From an uncultured Atopobium sp. (lineage in GTDB: Bacteria; Actinomycetota; Coriobacteriia; Coriobacteriales; Atopobiaceae): 5,441 nucleotides of DNA. The stretch spans positions 1 to 5,441 of the forward strand of contig CAMQEO010000075.1 in the NCBI GenBank assembly GCA_946999785.1, given 5' to 3'. The notes under the pieces are model-generated. The model did no database searches and had not been told where the DNA came from. It worked only from the letters and a program-made list of their open reading frames with translations. Below are positions 1 to 5,441 of this stretch, in pieces; the stretch's first letter is position 1, and each line of letters opens with the position of its first letter. The position numbers and the translations under genes were made by a program.

Positions 1-87
1 CCTACGCGCGGCACAAGCGCTTACTCAAAGGCTCACTTCTTCAACGCGCAGCGATTAATTGCCTGTTAGCTTAGGGAGTTTGGATGT

Positions 88-402
88 TTAATTCTTGAGG
101 CGTTTACATGTTTTAGCATGTAAGTCTTTAAGAATCTGCGTAAGATGCGCAAGTTCAACACGCGCTCCCTTACCAGTCAAAAACGGTATTCCGTTAATCA
201 CAGGCACATCATTGTATTGAGATGATTTAACAAGAGAAACATAAACCGCAGCATCTTTAAGCGCACAAGGTAAATCCTTAATTGGTACACACTGGATCTC
301 AACATCAAATGAATGTTTAGTACAAAATTGCATAAGTTCGGCTGCAACAATCTGAGAAGAAGCAACACCAGTTCCACACGCAACAACAATTTTTGGTTTC
401 AT
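88..402 (-). CDS. PTS galactitol-type EIIB component (GatB-like)
   Basis: This 104-residue protein matches the galactitol-family EIIB fold. Such subunits are cytoplasmic, take phosphate from EIIA on a cysteine and pass it to the sugar bound by the membrane EIIC. The N-terminal strand leads straight into the phosphate-binding loop CGTGVASS (residues 9-16), with Cys9 as the expected phosphorylation site. The later segment with NGIPFLTGKG resembles the GMPF(V/L)SG region of GatB. Length fits the family (about 92-105 residues). The ATG start has an excellent ribosome site (AAGGAGG, 7 nt spacer). It lies 109 bases downstream of a GntR regulator gene, its likely controller. No EIIA or EIIC gene is visible, and the 87 bases that follow hold no convincing start, so within the window it is an orphan. 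The substrate cannot be told: galactitol-type EIIB proteins also serve other sugars and polyols. Family call is firm; specificity is unknown. Confidence 0.88.
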   Translation of the reverse strand: MKPKIVVACGTGVASSQIVAAELMQFCTKHSFDVEIQCVPIKDLPCALKDAAVYVSLVKSSQYNDVPVINGIPFLTGKGARVELAHLTQILKDLHAKTCKRLKN

Positions 403-409
403 CTAACAG

Positions 410-416
410 CCTCCTT
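410..416 (-). promoter_or_regulatory. Ribosome binding site of the EIIB gene
   Basis: The minus strand reads AAGGAGG followed by 7 bases and the ATG at 402. This is a near-consensus Shine-Dalgarno sequence and fixes the start of the EIIB gene. Confidence 0.85.
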
Positions 417-433
417 ATACGTTCTAGACAGAT

Positions 434-466
434 GAGCAGATAGAATACCATATATTCTATCTGCTC
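434..466. repeat. Perfect 14-bp inverted repeat, candidate GntR operator
   Basis: Arms GAGCAGATAGAATA (434-447) and TATTCTATCTGCTC (453-466) are exact reverse complements around a 5-base centre (CCATA). The repeat lies in the 109-base gap between the regulator and the EIIB gene and covers the -10 element of a plausible EIIB promoter. Neither strand has a T-run directly after the stem, so it is not a normal intrinsic terminator. Inference: an operator for the adjacent GntR-family protein. It is longer than the 12-20 bp typical of that family, so an RNA hairpin in read-through transcripts from the regulator gene is a real alternative. Confidence 0.7.
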
Positions 467-471
467 TGCAA
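442..471 (-). promoter_or_regulatory. Possible promoter of the EIIB gene
   Basis: On the minus strand TTGCAG (471-466) is followed after 18 bases by TATTCT (447-442), and the TG of TGG just before the hexamer gives an extended -10. Transcription would begin near 435, leaving a leader of about 33 bases before the EIIB ATG. The hexamers are imperfect (four of six in the -10), so this is a candidate only, but its overlap with the palindrome is what a repressed promoter would look like. Confidence 0.4.
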
Positions 472-483
472 AAAAAGTTTGCA
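467..483. repeat. Short inverted repeat abutting the large palindrome
   Basis: TGCAAA (467-472) and TTTGCA (478-483) form a 6-bp dyad with a 5-base centre, starting at the base next to the 14-bp palindrome. On the minus strand it includes a run of seven T. It could be a second protein site or an A-tract upstream element of the EIIB promoter. The stem is too short and weak to call a terminator for the regulator gene. Confidence 0.4.
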
Positions 484-511
484 CCTTAAAGATAAATCGA
501 GATGATCCACC

Positions 512-1159
512 TTACCATGTTACAAGATTAGTTTTTGATGAGTCCCAATGAACATTGCAAATAAACGTAAAGAGTTCATCCAATTTGTGAGCTTTAAGCA
601 AATCAACAATTTTCTGATGGTCTTCGTTAGCAGAACGAACAACCTCAAGCATTCTTTCGGTATGATTACTCGCGTGCTCACGACGAATAAAATAACGTTT
701 TTGCTGCTGAAGAAGGCTTATTAAACGCTCATTGCCACAACGTGAAACAAAATACTCATGAAACGCACGCTGAAGCTGATCGTACTGCGAAAGAAGACCT
801 CCACGAATTGCAAGATCCATGGAATCGATTAAAAATTGCAACTGCTGGTAATCACTATCCGTTAAATGCTGAGCCGCAAGACAAGCAGCTTGACCTTCAA
901 GCGGTCCTATAATTTGGAAAATCTCAACAGCAGCCTGTTCATCAAATCCATGAACACGAAAACCTTTGCGAAGTTCGTTGTCTAGGTAGCCATCGTCAGA
1001 CAGCTTGATAAGTGCTTCACGTACAGGCGTACGTGAGACGCCCATAGCATCACAGATCATTTGCTCACTTACGCGATCACCAGCGGTAATCTTTCCATCA
1101 TTGATTAACGCGATAATATACTCGTATACATGATCATTAAGCGGTCTGTATTGATCCAT
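512..1159 (-). CDS. GntR-family transcriptional regulator, FCD (FadR/VanR-like) subfamily
   Basis: This 215-residue protein has an N-terminal winged helix (about 5-72) with the classic VSRTPVREAL recognition helix (41-50) and wing KGFRV (65-69), then a helical FCD effector domain (about 76-205). FCD proteins are usually dimeric repressors of sugar-acid, organic-acid or amino-acid genes, released by a small ligand often bound near a metal. The metal-ligand histidines appear to be His134 (in AFHEYF), His181 (EDHQKIV) and His204 (CNVHW). The acidic residue normally four before the first histidine is Gln130 here. The ATG start has GGAGG four bases upstream. A perfect palindrome and the EIIB gene follow, suggesting it controls that transport gene and perhaps itself through the long upstream gap. 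The effector cannot be inferred. Confidence 0.9.
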   Translation of the reverse strand: MDQYRPLNDHVYEYIIALINDGKITAGDRVSEQMICDAMGVSRTPVREALIKLSDDGYLDNELRKGFRVHGFDEQAAVEIFQIIGPLEGQAACLAAQHLTDSDYQQLQFLIDSMDLAIRGGLLSQYDQLQRAFHEYFVSRCGNERLISLLQQQKRYFIRREHASNHTERMLEVVRSANEDHQKIVDLLKAHKLDELFTFICNVHWDSSKTNLVTW

Positions 1160-1163
1160 GTTT

Positions 1164-1168
1164 CCTCC
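1164..1168 (-). promoter_or_regulatory. Ribosome binding site of the GntR gene
   Basis: The minus strand reads ACGGAGGAAACATG. GGAGG with a 4-base spacer supports the ATG at 1159 as the start of the regulator gene. Confidence 0.8.
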
Positions 1169-1288
1169 GTACTTTCTAATTAACTCTCATCGTGTTCAGT
1201 GAAATGCGTTCGTGTAGCTTTAAGCTTATGGAGTTTAATACTTACTACCCAAATAAAATCATATTTACACGGTAATGAGACCGACTTG

Positions 1289-1318
1289 TATATAGTGCAT
1301 AAGAATCTTACACACCAA
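1289..1318 (-). promoter_or_regulatory. Possible promoter of the GntR gene with dyad in its spacer
   Basis: The minus strand has TTGGTG (1318-1313), an 18-base spacer and TATATA (1294-1289), which would start transcription near 1282 and give a leader of about 120 bases. The segment 1295-1315 is an imperfect dyad centred on 1305: outer GTG/CAC and inner TAAGA/TCTTA pair, with two mismatched positions between them. This fits an operator placed between -35 and -10, perhaps for autoregulation. Hexamer matches are modest in an AT-rich stretch, so the promoter is tentative. Confidence 0.35.
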
Positions 1319-1543
1319 AGGGAACTTAGTATATATCAAATAGGGTGAATCATAATTTTATCATATTAATAACCTAAAAATTATAAAGACGACGACCACA
1401 CGCGCACGCGTTTAAGCAGACAAAAAAATGATAATACGTGAGTTGTTCTTAGAAGATATACAAGGTGTCCGAAGCAATTTTGCTGCAATCATACATATTA
1501 CTCAAAACTTGTTATACAAAGAACGTATACAACGCACAAAAAC

Positions 1544-3772
1544 TTATTTCTTAAACCTACTACGCGCGCGACCAAAACTACTTTTTGAGCGAGCCCGTAC
1601 TTTGAGACGGGCAAGTATATCATCAGCTGACAAACCTTCTAGAACGCTTTGAACCTCTACAATTTGGTCACGTAACTTGGCTGCACGTTCAAAGTCCATA
1701 GAAGCCGACGCCGCAAGCATTTCGTCTTGCAGTGCGCCCAAAATCTTGGCGACATCTTCTTTTGGCATACCTTCAAGCGACGAACAAAGCTGAGTTGCAG
1801 AATTTTCGCCTGAGCTCTTTGAAGGTTGATGTGTTTCGTTGTTGTCAGAAAGCGTACCTGAAGCAGTATAGAAAACGCCGTCTTTACGCTGTTTGGAATC
1901 GAGCGTTTCATGTGCCGCTTGTATAAAACTTGTAACGTCCACCATTGATTTTTTGATAGTTTGAGGAACAATATGATGCTGAGTGTTGTAACGCATTTGC
2001 AGGGTGCGTCTGCGTTTTGTTTCGTCTACGGCAATTTGCATAGAATCAGTCATACGATCTGCATACATAATAACTGAACCAGCTGCATTTCGTGCTGCAC
2101 GCCCCATAGTTTGAATGAGCGAACGTTTATTACGAAGAAAACCCTCTTTATCCGCATCAAGAATGGCTACAAGCGAGACCTCGGGAATATCAAGACCTTC
2201 GCGCAAAAGGTTAATGCCCACTAAAACATCCAATGCACCTTCGCGCAAAGCGCGAATAATATCAATACGATCAAGCGTAGCGGTGTCTGAGTGCATGTAG
2301 TTTACCTTAAAGCCCTCGTCAAGCAAATGTTCGGTAAGATCTTCTGCCATATGTTTGGTAAGTGTTGTAACAAGCACACGTTCATGCTTTGCCACGCGTA
2401 GGCGAATTTCGTCCGCCAAATCGTCAATTTGACCACGCGTTGGACGAATTTCAACGCTAGGATCTAGTAAACCTGTAGGGCGAATAACTTGCTCAACAAC
2501 GTTTTGACTTACGCTCAGTTCATAATCGCCTGGTGTTGCTGACACAAAAACAAATTGCGGTATACGCTGTTCAAATTCGTCATAACGCAAAGGACGATTA
2601 TCAAGAGCACAAGGGAGCCTAAAACCGTGGTCAACAAGGGTAATTTTGCGCGATCGGTCACCTTCATACATGCCTCTAATTTGAGGAATGCTGACATGCG
2701 ACTCATCAATAATGCACAGCATATCCGCAGGAAAATAGTCTATAAGTGTATAGGGAGCCTCACCGGGCTTGCGTCCATCCAAGTGGCGTGAATAATTTTC
2801 GATACCCGAACAAAACCCCATCGTTTCGAGCATTTCCAAATCGTAGGTGCACCTTTGTTGCAAACGCTGAGCTTCAAGAAGCATATTATGTGCTTTGAGC
2901 TCTTGCACGCGCGCTTCAAGCTCATCTCTAATCGTAAGAATTGCATGATTTATCTTAGGCCGCGCGCTCACATAATGCGTAGCTGGCCAAATGGGAAGCG
3001 CATCATACTGCGAAAGCGTATCTCCGGTTACCTCGTCAAATTCGGCAATCATCTCTATCTCATCGCCAAAAAAAGATACACGAATGGGATGCTCGCCATA
3101 AGGTGTAAACACATCAACGCAATCGCCACGTACACGAAACGTTCCACGGATCAAATCAACATCGTTTCGATCATATTGAATATCAATAAGACTTCGTATA
3201 AAATCATCACGTTCAAGCGGCGTATTTTTGTCGATAGTAGGCGCAAGACCTGCATAATCTTGCGGACTTCCAATACCGTAAATGCATGATACAGACGCAA
3301 CTACAATTACATCACGGCGCGAAAGCAAACTTGAAGTTGTTTGATGTCGTAATTTTTCGACTTCCTCGTTGATGGACGAATCTTTTTCTATATAGGTATC
3401 AGTCTGCGGAATATACGCTTCAGGTTGATAGTAATCGTAGTACGAAACAAAATAGACAACCGCATTATGAGGGAAAAGCGTTTTCATTTCACTTGCAACT
3501 TGCGCGGCAAGCGTTTTATTTGGCTCAATAATAAGCGTTGTTTTTTGCGTTTGCTCAATAAGGTTTGCCATGGTAAATGTTTTACCCGAACCCGTTACAC
3601 CAAGAAGCGTTTGATAACGCAGCTTGTCCTGCATTACGCCTTTGGTAAGAGCGTTAATTGCGCGAGGCTGATCTCCTTTAGGTACAAAATCAGCAACAAC
3701 TTTAAAGGGTTGCTGCTGTTTTGAATGTCCAAATCGAACAAGTTCTGCACCAAAATGATTGTAAGCACTCAT
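1544..3772 (-). CDS. uvrB: UvrABC excinuclease subunit B (DNA damage recognition helicase)
   Basis: UvrB is loaded onto lesions by UvrA, opens the strands and recruits UvrC for dual incision in nucleotide excision repair. The 742-residue product has Walker A GVTGSGKT (58-65), the damage-probing beta-hairpin region with YYDYYQPEAY (111-120), the DEAD-like DESH (356-359), the helicase segment FVSATPGD (409-416), GINLLREGLD (519-528) and the arginine-finger motif QTMGRAARN (554-562). A C-terminal UVR domain (about 672-711, including DFERAAKLRDQI), which contacts UvrC, follows a Ser/Asn-rich linker, then a basic tail rich in Arg, Lys and Ser. The frame is open upstream to 3868, but ATG 3772 is chosen because MSAYNHFG begins close to the conserved N-terminus and AGAGGA lies 6 bases before it; ATG 3775 is one codon away. 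The gene starts 10 bases after the transglycosylase stop, implying co-transcription. Somewhat longer than usual (about 660-700). Confidence 0.97.
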   Translation of the reverse strand: MSAYNHFGAELVRFGHSKQQQPFKVVADFVPKGDQPRAINALTKGVMQDKLRYQTLLGVTGSGKTFTMANLIEQTQKTTLIIEPNKTLAAQVASEMKTLFPHNAVVYFVSYYDYYQPEAYIPQTDTYIEKDSSINEEVEKLRHQTTSSLLSRRDVIVVASVSCIYGIGSPQDYAGLAPTIDKNTPLERDDFIRSLIDIQYDRNDVDLIRGTFRVRGDCVDVFTPYGEHPIRVSFFGDEIEMIAEFDEVTGDTLSQYDALPIWPATHYVSARPKINHAILTIRDELEARVQELKAHNMLLEAQRLQQRCTYDLEMLETMGFCSGIENYSRHLDGRKPGEAPYTLIDYFPADMLCIIDESHVSIPQIRGMYEGDRSRKITLVDHGFRLPCALDNRPLRYDEFEQRIPQFVFVSATPGDYELSVSQNVVEQVIRPTGLLDPSVEIRPTRGQIDDLADEIRLRVAKHERVLVTTLTKHMAEDLTEHLLDEGFKVNYMHSDTATLDRIDIIRALREGALDVLVGINLLREGLDIPEVSLVAILDADKEGFLRNKRSLIQTMGRAARNAAGSVIMYADRMTDSMQIAVDETKRRRTLQMRYNTQHHIVPQTIKKSMVDVTSFIQAAHETLDSKQRKDGVFYTASGTLSDNNETHQPSKSSGENSATQLCSSLEGMPKEDVAKILGALQDEMLAASASMDFERAAKLRDQIVEVQSVLEGLSADDILARLKVRARSKSSFGRARSRFKK

Positions 3773-3778
3773 CATGCA

Positions 3779-3784
3779 TCCTCT
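3779..3784 (-). promoter_or_regulatory. Ribosome binding site of uvrB, overlapping the upstream stop codon
   Basis: AGAGGA on the minus strand is 6 bases before ATG 3772 and only 3 before ATG 3775, which favours 3772. Its first two bases are the AG of the TAG that ends the transglycosylase gene (3785-3783), so ribosomes finishing that gene sit on the uvrB initiation site. Confidence 0.7.
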
Positions 3785-4370
3785 ATGAATCGATACCGTC
3801 AGGATAAAGATGCTTGTAAATTTCATAGGTCTGATTAACATTGGTGAGATAAATGCTGGTTTCGGCATAGGTTATATTTTTATGAATGGGGTCATCACCG
3901 CCGTGTTTCCATTCCTGAACTTTGCCTGGTCCTGCGTTATAAGCCGCAATAACTTCATCTCGACTTGAAAGTTGAGATTGCAAATATGCAAGATATGCCA
4001 CGCCGTACTCAATATTATTCTTTGGATTAAACAGATCCTGATAGGGATATGATTTTGAAGAAATTAAACCTTTGTTTGCCATATGTTGAGCGGTTTCGGG
4101 CAAAATCTGCATAAGTCCAACTGCACCTGCCTGAGATTTAGCATCTTTATTCCAGTTAGACTCACACTTAATAACCGCACACACAAGATAGGGATCAACA
4201 CCATATTTTTGAGATGCCTGTTTAATAATCTTTGCATACGAAACTGGATAGAACGTTTTTGCAATCTGTTTATCTTGGCTTACATGAACAAAAAGAACAA
4301 CAGCCGATATTGCTATCACAAAAATAAGTGGTATTACTCTAAACCAGCGAAAAAACCGAGGCTTACCCAT
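3783..4370 (-). CDS. Membrane-anchored Slt-type lytic transglycosylase (SLT domain)
   Basis: This 195-residue protein has a basic N-terminus, one hydrophobic helix (about 12-30) acting as uncleaved anchor or signal sequence, and a goose-type lysozyme/SLT catalytic domain outside the membrane (about 43-192). Such enzymes cleave the MurNAc-GlcNAc bond of peptidoglycan, leaving 1,6-anhydro ends, for wall turnover or insertion of envelope machines. The catalytic glutamate is Glu70 in IKCESNWN, followed by GAVGLMQILPETA (82-94), the AAYNAGPGKV motif (142-151) and the C-terminal YAETSIYLTNV segment typical of Slt70-like domains. There is no lipobox, LysM or other wall-binding domain, so it is a minimal enzyme. 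The ATG lies 2 bases after the coaE stop with AAAGGA 8 bases upstream, so it is probably translated from the coaE transcript. Confidence 0.92.
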   Translation of the reverse strand: MGKPRFFRWFRVIPLIFVIAISAVVLFVHVSQDKQIAKTFYPVSYAKIIKQASQKYGVDPYLVCAVIKCESNWNKDAKSQAGAVGLMQILPETAQHMANKGLISSKSYPYQDLFNPKNNIEYGVAYLAYLQSQLSSRDEVIAAYNAGPGKVQEWKHGGDDPIHKNITYAETSIYLTNVNQTYEIYKHLYPDGIDS

Positions 4371-4372
4371 GT

Positions 4373-5017
4373 TTATAATCCTTTAACGATCCGTTGCATA
4401 CGGCTAAGATACCACGCTTTAACATGTTGCTTAAGCATTGATACCGAACCTGCATTTAAAATAAGTGTATCGCTCTTACGACAAAGCAGTGAGTCCCCTA
4501 CTTGTGCAGCCATACGCGCATACATCTGCTCTTTAGAGAGCCCACGAACTTTTGCGTAGCGCAAACGAGCCTTTCGGGGTGCAATAAGAGCTAGTGTTTC
4601 ATCTGCCAAATAGCTCACTTCCGAAACTTTATTAATAAGCGGAACCTCAACTACAATCATGCGCTGAGACGATAAAGACTTTGAACTTGCACAAAGCTCT
4701 TGTATGCGCAACTTAAGTGCACAAAAGACAAAAGGATGTGTAATACGTTCAAGTTCTGCAAGTGCTTGTGGATTACCAAATACTTTATGCGCAAGCGTTG
4801 GGCGGTCAATGGTGGATCCAGATAAGATATCTACTCCAAAAGATGCTACAAGCTGTTGTTGGCATAGTGTATCTGAAGCCAAAATTTCATGATACAGCTC
4901 ATCTAAATCAATACGCAAAGCACCAAGCGTTTTAAGATAGTGCCCCACAAGCGACTTACCCGACGCGATTCCTCCAGTAAGAAATACGATATAAGGTGTA
5001 GACAAAGCGCTTTTCAC
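4373..5017 (-). CDS. coaE: Dephospho-CoA kinase
   Basis: CoaE phosphorylates the ribose 3'-hydroxyl of dephospho-CoA with ATP, the last step of coenzyme A synthesis, in the cytoplasm. Numbering from the GTG at 5017 gives 214 residues, close to the usual 200. The P-loop is GGIASGKS (15-22); the acidic DLDELYH segment (37-43) corresponds to the conserved D-x-D...H substrate region; ITHP, EVPLINK (family: D-V-P-L-L), a lid rich in Arg (RKARLRYAKVRG), and the C-terminal ILNAGS (family: N-x-G-S) all follow in order. The start is uncertain. GTG 5017 lies 2 bases after the upstream stop, but it sits inside AAAGGTGA, a good Shine-Dalgarno match that would instead serve TTG 5005 (codon 5), giving a 210-residue protein. 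Both keep the P-loop. The stop is 2 bases before the transglycosylase ATG. Confidence 0.95.
   Translation of the reverse strand: MKSALSTPYIVFLTGGIASGKSLVGHYLKTLGALRIDLDELYHEILASDTLCQQQLVASFGVDILSGSTIDRPTLAHKVFGNPQALAELERITHPFVFCALKLRIQELCASSKSLSSQRMIVVEVPLINKVSEVSYLADETLALIAPRKARLRYAKVRGLSKEQMYARMAAQVGDSLLCRKSDTLILNAGSVSMLKQHVKAWYLSRMQRIVKGL
4379..4384 (-). promoter_or_regulatory. Ribosome binding site of the transglycosylase gene, inside coaE
   Basis: AAAGGA on the minus strand, 8 bases before ATG 4370, lies within the last codons of coaE. This arrangement supports coupled translation of the two genes. Confidence 0.65.
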
Positions 5018-5021
5018 CTTT
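5014..5021 (-). promoter_or_regulatory. Likely ribosome binding site of coaE (start-deciding)
   Basis: AAAGGTGA on the minus strand contains AGGTGA, an exact match to part of the ideal anti-16S sequence AAGGAGGTGA. It overlaps both the upstream TAA and the GTG at 5017, and stands 8 bases before TTG 5005. Its position argues for TTG 5005 as the coaE start. Confidence 0.45.
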
Positions 5022-5418
5022 AAGATTTGCTCTCAAACGAGTGCTTACACTGAGGGCACGTTACGCGAATAATTCCCTTTCCACGAGGTACACGCATATG
5101 CTGATGGCATTGGGCGCAACTGAGGTGCTTGTAATCTTTTACTTCTTTAACAAAAAGAAGCGGCTGAGAAATGCACAGACGAAAAGCTCCTAATTTACTT
5201 ACCACAGCATAAGATTCCTTGCGGCGTGCGGAAATGTTATAAGACATGCATCTAAACACGATATAAACCACAAGAAAAACAATCAACCATGCCAGAAAGA
5301 GCTGGTGAAACAAAAGTGTATTAAGTACAAACAAAATAACGGTAATTTCAAGCAAGAACAAGGAAAGCTCGTCTAATCCGTTGCGTCCTTGCAAAAAGTC
5401 ACCAATTTGTTGGCTCAA
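5020..5418 (-). CDS. Small two-helix membrane protein with C-terminal zinc ribbon, possibly 5'-partial
   Basis: The product has a short N-terminal segment GRNGLDELSLFLL (about 11-23), two hydrophobic helices (roughly 18-36 and 39-55), a basic stretch SARRKE (63-68) that should face the cytoplasm, and a C-terminal zinc ribbon. The ribbon ligands are Cys101-x2-Cys104 and Cys121-x2-Cys124, with the characteristic RVPRGKG between them. This looks like an uncharacterised family in Gram-positive bacteria whose C-terminus reads roughly C-x2-C...RVPRGKGKI...TCP-x-C. No function is established that I know of. The frame starts here at a TTG (5418) with no ribosome site and stays open to the window edge (5439), so the true start is probably upstream, outside the window. 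The stop is 2 bases before the coaE GTG, implying one transcript. Confidence 0.75.
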   Translation of the reverse strand: MSQQIGDFLQGRNGLDELSLFLLEITVILFVLNTLLFHQLFLAWLIVFLVVYIVFRCMSYNISARRKESYAVVSKLGAFRLCISQPLLFVKEVKDYKHLSCAQCHQHMRVPRGKGIIRVTCPQCKHSFESKS

Positions 5419-5441
5419 TGAGTCTGTATTACGTGAAGAAC

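Larger units (their letters stand above)
1160..1543. other. 384-base AT-rich intergenic region between uvrB and the GntR gene
   Basis: No coding region is supported here. A short plus-strand open frame beginning at 1428 runs antisense into the uvrB end and has no ribosome site. I looked for a uvrB terminator on the minus strand and found no GC-rich stem followed by T; the T-run near 1422-1428 lacks a stem. The interval contains a candidate promoter with a dyad (1289-1318), and the heptamer TATACAA at 1457-1463, 1513-1519 and 1526-1532 plus its complement TTGTATA at 1286-1292. The alternating ACGCGCACGCGT near 1400-1411 is self-complementary apart from its two central bases, but they leave too short a loop for a hairpin. 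Confidence 0.75.

Noticed and set aside
1..87. Possible 3' end of a plus-strand gene entering from the left edge
   Set aside because: All three plus frames are open from base 1 to their first stops (about 58-74), while the minus strand is closed by many stops. This hints at a convergent gene, but the stretch is too short to choose a frame or name a product.
434..466. The 14-bp inverted repeat as an intrinsic terminator
   Set aside because: Neither strand has a T-run following the stem; the only T-run in the gene direction lies before it, and the stem is not GC-rich.
1397..1428. Self-complementary ACGCGCACGCGT and a nearby T-run as a uvrB terminator
   Set aside because: The repeat would leave only a 2-base loop, and on the minus strand the T-run comes before it, not after.
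1428..1652. Plus-strand open frame of 74 codons
   Set aside because: No ribosome site, no recognisable domain, and its second half is antisense to the end of uvrB.
2855..3289. Plus-strand open frame of 144 codons inside uvrB
   Set aside because: It is antisense to a clearly conserved part of uvrB and its translation shows no family features.
3773..3868. Upstream extension of uvrB to an ATG at 3868, overlapping the transglycosylase gene by 86 bases
   Set aside because: The extra 32 residues do not resemble UvrB N-termini, and a good ribosome site directly precedes ATG 3772.
4083..4559. Plus-strand open frame of 158 codons across the transglycosylase and coaE genes
   Set aside because: It is antisense to two well-supported genes and shows no recognisable domain.

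Overview
The window is about 5.4 kb of AT-leaning bacterial chromosome (my rough impression is low-forties % GC) with six genes, all on the minus strand, so the reading order runs from high to low coordinates. The best guess for the host is a low-GC Gram-positive, with a low-GC coriobacterium (Atopobium/Fannyhessea-like Actinomycetota) favoured. coaE next to uvrB is an actinobacterial neighbourhood and coaE followed by a Slt-type transglycosylase is seen in Gram-positive genomes, but Clostridia cannot be excluded from the sequence alone.

Region 5439-1544 is a compact housekeeping cluster: a small two-helix membrane protein with a C-terminal zinc ribbon (its true start may lie off the window edge), coaE (last step of coenzyme A synthesis), a membrane-anchored Slt-type lytic transglycosylase, and uvrB (nucleotide excision repair). 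The first three genes are separated by only 2 nt each, and the uvrB ribosome site sits directly on the transglycosylase stop codon. The four are therefore probably one transcript with translational coupling, although their functions are unrelated.

Region 1543-1160 is a 384-base AT-rich non-coding gap. I see no convincing uvrB terminator in it. It holds a possible promoter for the next gene, with a dyad in its spacer, and four copies of the heptamer TATACAA/TTGTATA.

Region 1159-88 is a small regulatory/sugar-transport module: a GntR-family (FCD subfamily) repressor, then a lone galactitol-type PTS EIIB protein. In the 109-base gap between them is a perfect 14-bp inverted repeat overlapping a plausible extended -10 promoter for the EIIB gene, with a second dyad abutting it. 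The simplest model is that the GntR protein senses a sugar or sugar-acid metabolite and represses the EIIB gene through that palindrome. No EIIA or EIIC gene is visible. Bases 1-87 hold no gene I can identify.

Overall the window is mostly ordinary. Its most interesting part is the palindromic control region between the regulator and the apparently lone EIIB gene.
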